Source of the DNA: JAAYKS01 sp964479435
Lineage (GTDB): Bacteria > Bacillota > Clostridia > Saccharofermentanales > UBA5734
DNA length: 64,000 nt
NCBI GenBank assembly: GCA_964479435.1
Contig: CAYZME010000001.1
Coordinates: 14,011-78,010 of the forward strand
Direction: 5' to 3'
The first letter of the stretch is position 1. Each line of letters opens with the position of its first letter. The position numbers were made by a program, and so were the translations under genes. Shown piece by piece: positions 27,268-37,382 of the stretch. The notes beneath the pieces are model-generated. The model was not told where the DNA came from. It ran no database searches and saw only the letters and a list, made by a program, of their open reading frames with translations.

Positions 27268-29363
27268 GCCAGGTTGGCCTTGCGCATCACATATTTGACG
27301 CGCTGGCGGTATTCTTCCTTCTTCCCTTTGTGGTAGTTTTGTACGGGGCGCAGATAACCGACGACCCGACTCCACACCTCTGCCGCTTCCCCGCACTCCG
27401 GGCACGTGAAATGCTCGCCGACCAGATAGCCATGCGTGGGGCAGATGGAAAAGGTCGGGGTCAAAGAGATATACGGCAGCTTGTAATTCTCGAATGTTTT
27501 GCGGATCAGTTTCTTGGCGACTTCGATATCGGGGACGCGCTCGCCCAGATAGAGATGCAAGACCGTTCCGCCCGTGTAGCGCGACTGGAGTTCGTCTTGC
27601 AGTTCCAGTGTCTCAAAGATGTCATCCGTATATCCGACGGGCAGTTGGGTCGAGTTTGTGTAATACGGCACATTTTCCCCCGCGGCCAGGATGTCCGGGT
27701 ACAATTCCTTGTCTTTGCGCGCCAGTGAATAACTGGTCCCCTCGGCCGGCGTGGCTTCCAAGTTGTAAAAATGGCCGGTTTGCTCCTGGATCTCCTGGAG
27801 CAGCAAGCGCATATAGTCCAACGTGCGGCAGGCAAAATCCTGGCCATCGGGTGTCGTCAGGTCGCGGTCTTCGCCGAGGAAGTTGCGGCAGGCCTCGTTC
27901 ATGCCGACCAGGCCGACGGTGTTGAAGTGGTTGTACCAATACTGACCGGTGCGCTCGTGGATCGCGCGCAGATAATGCGCCGAATACGGGTACAAGCCGC
28001 GCGCGGTCTGCTCCTCGACAGTTTTCCGTTTCAATTCCAGTGAGTCGCGTGCCAACTCCACCAGATGTTTCAGTCGCGCGCGGAATTCATCCTCGGTTTT
28101 GGACAAATAGCCGATGCGCGGCAGATTGATCGTCACGACGCCGATGGAGCCCGTCAGCGGGTTGGAGCCAAACAGCCCGCCGCCCCGCTTGCGCAGTTCG
28201 GAAGTGTCCAGCCGCAAGCGGCAACACATGGAAATCGCGTCCTCCGGCGACAGATCGGAATTCACGTAGTTGGAAAAATACGGGATCCCGTATTTGCAGG
28301 TGATTTCCATAAAGCGGTTGACCACCGGGCTGTCCCAATCAAACTCTTTGGTGATGTTGATGGTCGGAATCGGGAAGGTGAACACGCGCCCTTTGGCATC
28401 GCCTTCCAGCATCACGTCACAGAAGGCCTGATTGAACAGATCCATTTCGGCCTGAAAATCACCATATGTGTCGCCGGTATAGCGGCCGGCCACGATCACT
28501 GGCTCGTCGCGCAAGGTGCGCGGCGGTACGATGTCAAAAGTCAGATTGGAAAAGGGGCATTGAAAACCGACACGTGTCGGAACGTTGATGTTGAAGATGA
28601 ATTCCTGCAACGCCTGCTTGACTTGCGCGTAAGTCAGGTTGTCATAGCGGATGAAAGGCGCGCAATAGGTGTCAAACGAGGACCAGGCCTGGGCGCCGGC
28701 GGTTTCCCCTTGCGTGGTGAACGTGGAGTTGGTGATGTGTCCCAAAAAGGAGCGCAAGTGCTTGGCAGCGCTGGACTCAACCTTGCCGGGCACCCCGCCG
28801 AATCCTTCCATCAGCAGCTGACGCAAATCCCAGCCCGCGCAATAGGGTCCGAAAAAGCCGAGATCGTGCAAATGCAGGTCGCCCGACAGATGCGCTTCGC
28901 GGATGGCCGCCGGATAGACCTCATGCAACCAATACTGCTTGGTAAAGGTCTCGCGCACGTAGTTGTTCATCCCATTGATCGAACGTTGGGTGTTGGCGTT
29001 TTCCTGGATCTGCCAATCGCGGTCGCCCAGGTATTGGGTAAACATATCGATGGTCGCGCCCACCAGCGCTTGGGATTCGCGCGCGGTGCGTCTTTTTTCG
29101 CGAAAGAGGATGTACGCTTTGGCGGTTTTGGCGTGCCCGTTTTCGATCAGGACTTTCTCGACGATATCCTGTACGCCCTCGACATCGGCCAGCCCGTCCG
29201 GATAGCGCGCGTCCGCGATCGCCTCCACCTGTCGCATCAGATTTTCGGCGATCTCCCAGTTGTCGCCGCCGACGGCGACCGCGGCCTTAAAAATGGCCAG
29301 TGTGATTTTGTCCGGCTGATAGTCGGCGATGCGCCCGTCGCGTTTGCGAATTTGCGTAATCAT
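27264..29363 (-). CDS. nrdD: anaerobic ribonucleoside-triphosphate reductase
   Basis: The class III, oxygen-sensitive reductase that makes deoxynucleotides from ribonucleoside triphosphates. The 699-residue protein has an N-terminal ATP-cone (about 1-95, beginning ITQIRKRDGRI), which senses dATP/ATP. A glycyl-radical barrel follows, then a C-terminal zinc site (CPTHGYL and CPECG) and the radical glycine in RVVGYLRPVQN. GAGAGGG precedes the ATG. Directly upstream lie two boxes matching the NrdR consensus, so repression by NrdR is very likely. Overlap with nrdG keeps the two in step. This gene is the best evidence for anaerobic growth. Confidence 0.96.
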   Translation of the reverse strand: MITQIRKRDGRIADYQPDKITLAIFKAAVAVGGDNWEIAENLMRQVEAIADARYPDGLADVEGVQDIVEKVLIENGHAKTAKAYILFREKRRTARESQALVGATIDMFTQYLGDRDWQIQENANTQRSINGMNNYVRETFTKQYWLHEVYPAAIREAHLSGDLHLHDLGFFGPYCAGWDLRQLLMEGFGGVPGKVESSAAKHLRSFLGHITNSTFTTQGETAGAQAWSSFDTYCAPFIRYDNLTYAQVKQALQEFIFNINVPTRVGFQCPFSNLTFDIVPPRTLRDEPVIVAGRYTGDTYGDFQAEMDLFNQAFCDVMLEGDAKGRVFTFPIPTINITKEFDWDSPVVNRFMEITCKYGIPYFSNYVNSDLSPEDAISMCCRLRLDTSELRKRGGGLFGSNPLTGSIGVVTINLPRIGYLSKTEDEFRARLKHLVELARDSLELKRKTVEEQTARGLYPYSAHYLRAIHERTGQYWYNHFNTVGLVGMNEACRNFLGEDRDLTTPDGQDFACRTLDYMRLLLQEIQEQTGHFYNLEATPAEGTSYSLARKDKELYPDILAAGENVPYYTNSTQLPVGYTDDIFETLELQDELQSRYTGGTVLHLYLGERVPDIEVAKKLIRKTFENYKLPYISLTPTFSICPTHGYLVGEHFTCPECGEAAEVWSRVVGYLRPVQNYHKGKKEEYRQRVKYVMRKANLA

Positions 29364-29380
29364 GCGTTAACCCTCTCGAA

Positions 29381-29427
29381 TCACGATATGTAGTGCTGCA
29401 ATTTTTGCCTACTACAAGATATTGTAG
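29381..29427 (-). promoter_or_regulatory. tandem NrdR-box candidates upstream of nrdD
   Basis: Two 16-bp boxes, at 29381-29396 and 29412-29427, are 15 bases apart, the geometry known for NrdR operators. Compared with the consensus ACACWATATATWGTGT, the first matches at 12 of 16 positions. The second (CTACAAGATATTGTAG, a perfect dyad) matches at 11. They lie 18-64 bases upstream of the nrdD ATG, over the expected core promoter. The nrdR gene itself is not in the window. Confidence 0.7.
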
Positions 29428-29521
29428 CGCAATTCGAGAGAGACAACGGCTTTTTGTATTACAAAACGGAGACAATCGCTCTTTTTTTGAGCGGGTGTCC
29501 CCATCCGGAGTTGCGGATCAC

Positions 29522-30721
29522 TCAGATTTTAACCAGCGATTGTACGAATTGTCGCGCGGTCCGGCCGGAGCGGCCATTGTAGGTCAACTCCCATTGCAAT
29601 GCCTGTGCCCGCAGCGATTCGGTAAAGGGGATCCCCGATCGGGTCAGATAGCTTTCGACAATCGCCAGATAGGTCTGTTGGGAAGGCGAGGGAAAGACCA
29701 CGCGGAGTCCGAAACGGTCCGACAGCGACATTTTTTCCTGGATCGTGTCCGAAATATGCACTTCATCTTCCTGAACCACGCGGTCGGACCAGGATTCACG
29801 GATCAAATGGCGGCGGTTGGACGTGGCGTAGAACAGCACATTGTCCGGGGTCACGGCGGCCTTTCCCTCCAGGGCCGCTTTGAGCCGCTTGTAGCCCAGC
29901 TCGCCGTCTTCAAATGAGAGGTCGTCCAAAAAAATGATGAACCGGTGGCGGCTGCCGGCCAATTGGAGCAGGACCTCTTCCAAATCATCCAGCTGGTGTT
30001 TGGTCAATTCAATCAGGCGCAAGCCGTCCAGGCAATAGGCGTTGACCAACGCTTTGACGGAGGACGATTTGCCGGTGCCGCTGTCGCCAAACAGCAAAAC
30101 ATTGTTGGCGCCGGCGCCACGCAAAAACCGCTCGGTGTTCTCGATCAATACCTGCTTCTGGCGATCGATGCCCACCAGCTCGTCCAGCCGGACCGGATCA
30201 AACGATTCCACCCCGACCAGCTGCCCGGCCCATGACAGCGCGGGGTAGCGCGCGGAAATGCCGCGCCCGAGCGTCGCGTAATGCCGGGACAGATGCGCGT
30301 ACAAAGCCTGTGTCCCGGCGGTCATCGCCTGTTCCATGGCGGACAGCGATTGGATGTACGCTTTTTCGCAAGCGGAATGCCGGTGTTGCCGCGGGTGCGC
30401 CTGTGGGGCCGCGGAGGGCTCGTACGCGCGCAAAGCCGCCGGACCCCTGTCGGCAAGGCGGATCACCCGCTCCAGATCGGCCTGGACGAGCGCCGCCAGA
30501 GAAGGCCCGCACTGGCCCGCCCACTCCATCGCGCGCGAAAAAACATGGTCCGCCTCCGACAACAGGCGGCACAGATAATGCCGCCACACCGGGCCATGGA
30601 TGGCCTGCTCTTCGGCATACGGGACCAATTGACGCAAAGCGGCGGCTTCTTCGCCAGCCGCCACCGCCTGCACCACCGGATCGTGGGCGATATTTTGAAA
30701 GATGATCAAATGAAGCGGCAC
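29522..30721 (-). CDS. DUF815 family AAA-type ATPase
   Basis: The 399-residue protein has an N-terminal helical half and a C-terminal ATPase core. Walker A is GDSGTGKSS (212-220), Walker B is FIIFLDD (261-267), and a sensor-1-like YATSNRRHL and arginine-rich lid follow. This matches DUF815, predicted AAA ATPases of Firmicutes and Proteobacteria with no assigned role. The start is GTG, six bases after AAGGAGG. The gene follows the ferredoxin gene by 24 bases and precedes nrdD on the same strand, but the nrdD boxes suggest separate transcription of nrdD. Confidence 0.85.
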   Translation of the reverse strand: MPLHLIIFQNIAHDPVVQAVAAGEEAAALRQLVPYAEEQAIHGPVWRHYLCRLLSEADHVFSRAMEWAGQCGPSLAALVQADLERVIRLADRGPAALRAYEPSAAPQAHPRQHRHSACEKAYIQSLSAMEQAMTAGTQALYAHLSRHYATLGRGISARYPALSWAGQLVGVESFDPVRLDELVGIDRQKQVLIENTERFLRGAGANNVLLFGDSGTGKSSSVKALVNAYCLDGLRLIELTKHQLDDLEEVLLQLAGSRHRFIIFLDDLSFEDGELGYKRLKAALEGKAAVTPDNVLFYATSNRRHLIRESWSDRVVQEDEVHISDTIQEKMSLSDRFGLRVVFPSPSQQTYLAIVESYLTRSGIPFTESLRAQALQWELTYNGRSGRTARQFVQSLVKI

Positions 30722-30745
30722 ACGCGGCCTCCTTCTATCCCTGGT

Positions 30746-31686
<941 letters not shown>

Positions 31687-31703
31687 CTCACCCTCTCCCC
31701 CTG

Positions 31704-32153
31704 TCAGATCCCCGCGGCGCGTTGCCACAGACAGCGAAAACGGTTGACCCCGGGGTGTTTTTCACCCAGCGGCTCAATGGAAAACCCACAGTGCCGATAA
31801 AACGTGACCGCTTGGATGTCGGTCTCGGCATACACCCGCACGGGGTTGTGCCGGTCAATCAGAAACTGCAGCAGTTCGCGGCCGATCCCTTGCCCCCGGT
31901 ACGCGCGGTCGACCGCGATCGCCAGAATCTCCATCTCGCTGCTTTTGTCCGCAAGCGGAAAACGCCGCGCCGCGAGCACACCCACCAACACATCTTTCTC
32001 CAGATAACCGTAGGTAAAGACGTCCGCGTCGTCAGACAACCGCCCGATCCACCGGCGCAGCCGCTCCTTCGTCGGCTGGTACAGACTCTCGCCCAAAAGC
32101 GCCCGGACATCCGATCTGTGGAGTAGGCCTCGCAAATCAAGGATGTGGTTCAT
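31704..32153 (-). CDS. GNAT family N-acetyltransferase
   Basis: The 149-residue protein is one GNAT domain with the acetyl-CoA loop VDRAYRGQGIGRELL and a C-terminal FYRHCGFSIEP typical of small-substrate acetyltransferases. The ATG at 32165, four codons earlier, sits one base after GGAGG, which is too close, so the ATG thirteen bases away is preferred. It heads a small transcript with pcm. Substrate unknown. Confidence 0.82.
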   Translation of the reverse strand: MNHILDLRGLLHRSDVRALLGESLYQPTKERLRRWIGRLSDDADVFTYGYLEKDVLVGVLAARRFPLADKSSEMEILAIAVDRAYRGQGIGRELLQFLIDRHNPVRVYAETDIQAVTFYRHCGFSIEPLGEKHPGVNRFRCLWQRAAGI

Positions 32154-32328
32154 CGCTACACCCATACCTCCGTCTGTGACGGTCTTGCCAATTCATACGT
32201 TTTCTCTTCTATTTATACAACATCAAAGCGGTTGTGAGAACCCGCGCACGGCAGAAAGGCCGCCGCGCGTGGTGTTTTCTGTAACCACGCAAACGCAGCG
32301 GCCGGGCCCGCTCGGGTACAATGTGGGC

Positions 32329-32772
32329 ATGCGTTCCGCACCATTCAAAAAAGTGCTGTTGCTCACAGCCGGGTTTTTATCGGCGGGGGTGGCCGTCGTC
32401 GGCATTTTCATCCCGCTGCTGCCAACCACACCGTTGCTTCTGGTCGCGCTGTGGTGCTTCTACCGCAGTTCGCGGCGGATGCATGACCGGATCATGGGTC
32501 ACCCGGTCCTGGGGTCTTATGTGCGCGATTATGTCGAACAACGCGCGATCGGCCGCGCCGCGCGCCGGCGGACGCTGGCGCTGTTGTGGTTGTCGCTCGC
32601 GTTGTCCGCGTGGCTGGCCCGGCGGCCATCTGTCGCGATCCTGTTGGCCGTCATCGGCACGGGTGTGACCTTGCACATCCTGCGTCTGCGCGTGCTCGAT
32701 CCAGCCGTCCCGGGCCAGGCGGCGAGTTGCGGGAAGCCGGATGGCCGCACAGAGGAGGAATCCGGCGCGTAA
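32329..32772 (+). CDS. DUF454 (YbaN-like) inner membrane protein
   Basis: A 147-residue membrane protein with the DUF454 pattern: VGIFIPLLPTTPLLLVALWCF near the N-terminus, the SSRRMHDRIMGHPVLGSYVRDY loop and two more hydrophobic segments. Function is unknown throughout the family. The ATG has no clear ribosome site, and TACAAT lies only six bases upstream (32317-32322), so the mRNA may be nearly leaderless. A much longer in-frame extension upstream looks non-coding. Confidence 0.78.
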   Translation: MRSAPFKKVLLLTAGFLSAGVAVVGIFIPLLPTTPLLLVALWCFYRSSRRMHDRIMGHPVLGSYVRDYVEQRAIGRAARRRTLALLWLSLALSAWLARRPSVAILLAVIGTGVTLHILRLRVLDPAVPGQAASCGKPDGRTEEESGA

Positions 32773-32789
32773 AATAGGGCTTTTCGCGC

Positions 32790-34145
32790 TTATGCCGGGT
32801 CGGTTTCCTCCAATTCCGGCCGCGACACATCTTCACAGTCCTGGCGATGGATGCGCGCGCCGGCGGGTTTGGCGACCCGGGCACCGCCGTGCCGCAAGGG
32901 GTCAGCGGTTTGGCGCATCCATGTCTCCAATCGCGCGGCCAAATTGGCATAGACCTCCCGCATCGCCGGATCGTCGACGCGGTTGTCCCGCTCGACGGGA
33001 TCCAGCCACAGGTCGAACAACTCCTCGCGCGGCAACGGCGACCGCAAACCGCCGGCCTCCAGGACAAAGGTTTTACTGGGACTGCCATCGATGTTGCAGA
33101 TCACCGGCAACGCGCGATCGCCATACCGGCGGATCAATTTATAACGCTCCGTACGGACACAGCGCATCGGCTCATGCGCGGCGTGGTAGTTGATTTCGGC
33201 AAACACCGCCTCTCTGACCGCTTCGGTCCGGCCCTCGAGCAACGGCACCAGCGTGTGCCCTTCCAGCCAGGCGGGGGGCGCGACGCCGACCAGATCACAC
33301 AGCGTCGGGAACACGTCCAAATGGGACACCAACGCGTCGCAGACCTGCCCGTTCATCGGGTTGCCGGGATAGCGCAGCACCATGCCGACCCCGATGCCCG
33401 TATCGTAGAGCGTGCATTTCATGCCGGGGAAAGCGATGCCGTGGTCGGTCGTCAACAACACGATCGTGTCGCGGTCCAACCCCGTCGCACGCAGCGTCGC
33501 CATCACCTGGCCCACGCAGTCGTCGACGACGCGCACCGAGGCGTGGTAGGCCGCCATATCCTGCCGCACCGGGTCGCAATCCGGCAACGGCCATGGCACT
33601 TGCAGTTCGTCCGGGCGGATGGTCTCGTCCACGACCGGAAACACGCGGTGTGTGTTGAACCAGCCCAGCGACAGGAAAAAGGGCGGGGCGTCCTGCGCAC
33701 GTGCCCGCAAATACGCGCAGGCGGCGTCTGTATTGTCGCGATCCCAATCCGCCAGCGATTTGCCGACTTGGCCCATGTCGTCGTGTGTTCCGCCCAGGAT
33801 CTCATCGTAGCCGATCTCGGCCGCGTCGGGCGCTTCATGCTGGATGCCGCACAGCGCAGTCTGCCAGCCCTGCGTGCGCAGGTAGCGCACCAGGTGCCGG
33901 TCGTAGTCGTCGATGCGGAAGCCGCGGTGAGCCAACCCGGTCATCCCGCTCGCGTGGGCGCTCATCCCGGTCAACATGGCCGCGCGGCTCGGCGAACAGG
34001 TCGGGGCGGCACTGTAACATTGCCGGAACAACGTGCTCTCGCGGGCGAACGCCTGGATATGGGGGGTCGGCACGGGGTGCCCGTACGCGCTCCAATAGCG
34101 CCCACTGTCGTGCGTGTGCAGATAGATGATATTTTTCGCAGTCAT
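32790..34145 (-). CDS. sulfatase (C-type, formylglycine-dependent)
   Basis: This 451-residue hydrolase of the alkaline-phosphatase superfamily has the sulfatase signature C50-S-P-S-R54, whose Cys must be oxidised to formylglycine. Other visible features are AHASGMTG, LSLGWFNTHR and the metal-site TTDHG of strand 8 with a following HLDVFPTLCDLVG. No signal peptide is present, so it probably acts on small or imported sulfated sugars in the cytosol. No formylglycine-generating enzyme or anSME is in the window. The sulfated substrate cannot be read from the sequence; heparan- or N-sulfoglucosamine-type enzymes share this size. Confidence 0.9.
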   Translation of the reverse strand: MTAKNIIYLHTHDSGRYWSAYGHPVPTPHIQAFARESTLFRQCYSAAPTCSPSRAAMLTGMSAHASGMTGLAHRGFRIDDYDRHLVRYLRTQGWQTALCGIQHEAPDAAEIGYDEILGGTHDDMGQVGKSLADWDRDNTDAACAYLRARAQDAPPFFLSLGWFNTHRVFPVVDETIRPDELQVPWPLPDCDPVRQDMAAYHASVRVVDDCVGQVMATLRATGLDRDTIVLLTTDHGIAFPGMKCTLYDTGIGVGMVLRYPGNPMNGQVCDALVSHLDVFPTLCDLVGVAPPAWLEGHTLVPLLEGRTEAVREAVFAEINYHAAHEPMRCVRTERYKLIRRYGDRALPVICNIDGSPSKTFVLEAGGLRSPLPREELFDLWLDPVERDNRVDDPAMREVYANLAARLETWMRQTADPLRHGGARVAKPAGARIHRQDCEDVSRPELEETDPA

Positions 34146-34221
34146 ATCCCAACCCTTTCTATTCCTTCCGGCCTCAGCCGGATGCCAACCGATCCGTTGC
34201 GTCAACGACGTGTATTACGCG

Positions 34222-34848
34222 TCAAGGAACCGAAGCCGCCCACAGATACAGCGAAGCGACCGTCCCATGCGGACTGTAATCCGCGCGATGCCGCGCGAAC
34301 AAGTCGCGCGTGAGTTTCTCGTACCCATACAGAGCGGCCATCCCCCGCCGGATGCCCAAATCCCCCCAACTGACCACATCGGGCCGTTGCATGGCGAAGA
34401 TCAGAAACATCTCGGCCGTCCACACGCCGACGCCGGGCAGCGCCTGCAACTGCGCCACCACCTCGTCGTCGCTCAGGTCGTCGAGCGCGTGCAAATCCAG
34501 CCGCCCGGACGCGACCTCATCGGACAAGTGGCGGATCCAACCGGCTTTGCGCGCCGACAAGCCGCAGGGGCGCAGGATTTCATCCGGGGTCACGGCCAGC
34601 GTGGCCGGCGCGATTCCCCCCGGCACGGCCGCGAGGCGCCGGAACACGGATTCCGCCGCTTTACGGGAAATCTGCTGACCGATCAGGCTGCGGATCAGCG
34701 CCTCGAACCGATCGGGCGTCACCTCTCTGGCGACCGGCCCCAAACGCCGGATCCACGCGCCCAACACCGGGTCCTGGCGGTTGAGTAACTCGATTTCCTT
34801 TTCCCCATACTCATAGATGGGCCTGGCGCCCGCTGTCGCGTCCGTCAT
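34222..34848 (-). CDS. DNA-3-methyladenine glycosylase II (AlkA-type HhH-GPD)
   Basis: The 208-residue protein removes alkylated bases from DNA. It is the short, HhH-GPD-only form: FEALIRSLIGQQISRKAAESV, then the helix-hairpin-helix LPGVGVWTAEMFLIFA and the catalytic Asp in VVSWGDLGIRRG. There is no [4Fe-4S] cluster motif, which excludes Nth and MutY. GGGAGG lies eight bases before the ATG. It stands between a PHP gene and a sulfatase on the same strand, probably a loose operon without common purpose. Confidence 0.92.
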   Translation of the reverse strand: MTDATAGARPIYEYGEKEIELLNRQDPVLGAWIRRLGPVAREVTPDRFEALIRSLIGQQISRKAAESVFRRLAAVPGGIAPATLAVTPDEILRPCGLSARKAGWIRHLSDEVASGRLDLHALDDLSDDEVVAQLQALPGVGVWTAEMFLIFAMQRPDVVSWGDLGIRRGMAALYGYEKLTRDLFARHRADYSPHGTVASLYLWAASVP

Positions 34849-34875
34849 GTGACGACCTCCCGTTTCTTCATCATC

Positions 34876-35607
34876 TTACCAGCCCGGCGCTCCCGAAGCG
34901 CCGTCATAGAGAAAGCAAGGTTCTCTGGTTTTGACCGCCCTTACAAAATCGCCGACATCCGCCATTTTACGGTAGAACCCCATACCGCCATACAGCATAT
35001 CCCGGCTGTGGATGTCCGACCCGGCGGTCATCGCGAGCCCCTGCTCGCGGGCATAGGCCAGCGCCGCCCGGTCAAATGCCGCTTTGTTGTGGTGCAGGCT
35101 TCCGGGGTTGCTGTGGGTCGCGTTGCCGACTTCCACCGCGTCGACCAGGTCCGGGAACAGACGGATTTCCGGAATATACGGCTCCTCCCGGAACGGGTGC
35201 GCGTGCACGATCAGCCCGCCGTCCCGCCGGACCCACTCCGCCTGCTCCGCCACGGTGGCGTCGCGGATTTCCGGGTGGGCGCGCAACCAGTCCGCGTCCA
35301 GCCCGTATATCAAAAATTCCGTGCCGTCATATCCCGACTCCCAACCAAAAAACACCTGCAGCCCGATCCGGTCGCCTTCCGCTTTGGCGCGCAAATACCC
35401 GCTTTCAAACACGTCGACCCACTGCCCCCACGGCAGAGAGCGATCCACACTGGTGTTGCCATATACGAAATGGTTGGTGACCACAATTCCGGTATAACCG
35501 GCCGCATGGCACGCGCGCGCGGCCTGGGCGCCATCCCAGCGCCCGCAGGCGCTGGCTTCCGAGGTGTGCAGGTGGGTTTCATACACATACATTTGTCTGT
35601 TGTCCAA
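34876..35607 (-). CDS. PHP-domain phosphoesterase
   Basis: From the TTG start (six bases after GGAGG) the protein has 243 residues. It shows the PHP metal motifs ETHLHTSEAS at the N-terminus, TNHFVYG, HAHPF and GSDIHS. This pattern matches standalone PHP hydrolases that act on nucleoside or sugar phosphates; it differs from the HisJ-like protein at 3498-4292. An ATG five codons later is possible. The frame continues far upstream but without a ribosome site and into the nfeD promoter region. Confidence 0.8.
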   Translation of the reverse strand: MDNRQMYVYETHLHTSEASACGRWDGAQAARACHAAGYTGIVVTNHFVYGNTSVDRSLPWGQWVDVFESGYLRAKAEGDRIGLQVFFGWESGYDGTEFLIYGLDADWLRAHPEIRDATVAEQAEWVRRDGGLIVHAHPFREEPYIPEIRLFPDLVDAVEVGNATHSNPGSLHHNKAAFDRAALAYAREQGLAMTAGSDIHSRDMLYGGMGFYRKMADVGDFVRAVKTREPCFLYDGASGAPGW

Positions 35608-35715
35608 TCCGTTCCTCCATTCTGACCGTCGCGCGTGTCCTCGCGAACACGCGCGACCGCAGCGGCAAAATGACCTGTGATCGCGCGACGCTTTCTGATT
35701 GCGCCGGCGATGGCA

Positions 35716-35721
35716 TATAAT
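35716..35721 (+). promoter_or_regulatory. -10 element of nfeD-floA
   Basis: A perfect TATAAT 45 bases upstream of the nfeD ATG. A weak -35 (TTCTGA) lies 17 bases upstream. Confidence 0.5.
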
Positions 35722-35765
35722 GGAATGGTACCATCGCAAATGAATTTCGGACAGGGAGGGATTGC

Positions 35766-36290
35766 ATGACAAGCGTACTGATTGGATTGGCCCAGCTTCT
35801 TGATTTTGTCAAAAACGTCGAAACACTGCCGGCGATCTTGTTTGTTGTCGGCCTGCTGCTCCTCGCGTCCGAGACGCTCACGGCCGGGTTTGGCGTGGCG
35901 GGCGGGCTGGGTTTGCTGATGCTGATCGCCGGCATCCTGCTCACCGCCGAGACCCTATGGCAGGCTTTCGTGATGTTTGCCATTCTGCTGATCCTGGTGG
36001 CACTCGTCATCTGGGTTCTGTTGCGCTCTGCCAAAAAGGGACGCCTGGCCAAAAAGCTGATCCTGTGGACGGCGACACGCAAGGAAGACGGGTTTTCCGC
36101 TTCGGCCGAGACCACAGATTGGGTGGGGCGCGAAGGAACGGCGATCACCCCTTTGCGACCCTCCGGAATCGGCGAGTTTGACGGCAACCGGATGGACGTT
36201 GTCACCGAAGGCGCCTTTATCGCCGCGGGAACCCCGATTCGCGTCGCGCGCACCGAGGGGCGTCGCGTCGTCGTCCGACCGGTCGAATAA
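35766..36290 (+). CDS. NfeD-family membrane protein (short form)
   Basis: The 174-residue protein has three hydrophobic helices (about 22-88) and a C-terminal OB-fold (WVGREGTAITPLRPSG ... VVTEGAFIAAGTPIRV), the short NfeD1b type without a protease domain. Such proteins are partners of flotillins, and here floA follows 72 bases downstream. The pair probably organises membrane microdomains and supports cell-envelope homeostasis. GGGAGG precedes the ATG. Confidence 0.92.
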   Translation: MTSVLIGLAQLLDFVKNVETLPAILFVVGLLLLASETLTAGFGVAGGLGLLMLIAGILLTAETLWQAFVMFAILLILVALVIWVLLRSAKKGRLAKKLILWTATRKEDGFSASAETTDWVGREGTAITPLRPSGIGEFDGNRMDVVTEGAFIAAGTPIRVARTEGRRVVVRPVE

Positions 36291-36309
36291 ACGGAACACG
36301 CGCGCCTAT

Positions 36310-36329
36310 GCGTACGCTGAAGCGTACGC
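36310..36329. repeat. perfect palindrome between nfeD and floA
   Basis: GCGTACGCT and AGCGTACGC are perfect 9-bp arms separated by GA. In RNA this is a stable hairpin between the two genes of the operon, 33 bases before floA, and could set the ratio of the two proteins. There is no T tract, so it is not a terminator. Confidence 0.6.
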
Positions 36330-36362
36330 CATCGCGCACATCATGCAGAGGAGACTTGTACG

Positions 36363-37352
36363 ATGAACGATTTTTACTGGTATGCCCTGTTGTCCGCGGC
36401 GGTTGTTTTTGTCATCTCGCTGCTCTTTAGCTTTGTCCCCGTGCGGTTGTGGATTTCCGCTGCGGCCGCGGGTGTCAAAGTCGGTATCCTCAACCTCATC
36501 GGCATGCGCCTGCGCCGCGTGGTCCCCGCCCGCGTGGTCAACCCGCAGATCAAAGCCACCAAAGCCGGACTCAACGTCAACATCAACCAGCTGGAAGCCC
36601 ATTTCCTGGCGGGCGGCAACGTGGATCGCGTCATCAACGCCCTGATCGCGGCGCAACGTGCCGAGATTCCTTTGGTTTTTGAGCGGGCGGCCGCCATCGA
36701 TCTGGCCGGGCGCGATGTACTTGAGGCTGTACAAATGAGTGTCAACCCCAAGGTCATCGAAACACCGTTGATCGCCGCGATCGCCAAAGACGGCATCGAG
36801 CTCAAAGCGAAAGCCCGCGTGACCGTGCGCGCCAACATCGACCGGCTGGTCGGCGGCGCGGGGGAGCAAACCATCATCGCCCGCGTCGGCGAAGGAATTG
36901 TCACCACCATCGGCTCGGCCCTCTCACACAAAGATGTACTGGAAAATCCCGACCGCATTTCCAAGACCGTGCTGGACAAAGGTCTGGACGCCGGGACCGC
37001 GTTTGAAATCCTCTCGATCGACATCGCCGATGTCGACGTCGGCCGCAACATCGGCGCGCAACTGCAAACCGACCAGGCCGAGGCGGACAAACGCATCGCG
37101 CAGGCCAAAGCCGAAGAACGCCGCGCGATGGCGGTCGCCCGCGAGCAGGAAATGAAAGCCGAAGTCGTCGAGATGCGCGCTCTGGTCGTCGAGGCCGAAG
37201 CGGAAGTGCCGCGGGCTATGGCGCAGGCCTTGCGCGAGGGGAAACTCGGGGTCATGGATTATTACAACCTGCAAAATGTTGTCTCCGACACGCAGATGAG
37301 AAACGCGATCGCCGGCAGCGATTCCGCCGCAACCGGCGAGAAACCCAAATGA
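36363..37352 (+). CDS. floA: flotillin-like protein FloA
   Basis: FloA scaffolds functional membrane microdomains. The 329-residue protein has one N-terminal membrane segment (about 8-30), an SPFH/band-7 region with the characteristic [11 protein letters not shown] and [17 protein letters not shown] segments, and a long EA-rich coiled coil (about 230-295; [20 protein letters not shown]). Length and order agree with the Bacillus protein. AGAGGAG precedes the ATG. It is co-transcribed with nfeD upstream and a small unknown gene downstream. Confidence 0.95.
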   Translation: MNDFYWYALLSAAVVFVISLLFSFVPVRLWISAAAAGVKVGILNLIGMRLRRVVPARVVNPQIKATKAGLNVNINQLEAHFLAGGNVDRVINALIAAQRAEIPLVFERAAAIDLAGRDVLEAVQMSVNPKVIETPLIAAIAKDGIELKAKARVTVRANIDRLVGGAGEQTIIARVGEGIVTTIGSALSHKDVLENPDRISKTVLDKGLDAGTAFEILSIDIADVDVGRNIGAQLQTDQAEADKRIAQAKAEERRAMAVAREQEMKAEVVEMRALVVEAEAEVPRAMAQALREGKLGVMDYYNLQNVVSDTQMRNAIAGSDSAATGEKPK

Positions 37353-37382
37353 GCGCGCTGGCGCGACGGGAGATGATGCGTC

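Noticed and set aside
28065..29393. 442-codon plus-strand frame opposite nrdD
   Set aside because: Low-complexity composition, no motif, and it runs through the nrdD start and the NrdR boxes.
32847..34313. 488-codon plus-strand frame opposite the sulfatase gene
   Set aside because: Longer than the sulfatase itself, but without any domain pattern; the sulfatase on the other strand has the full active-site signature and a ribosome site.
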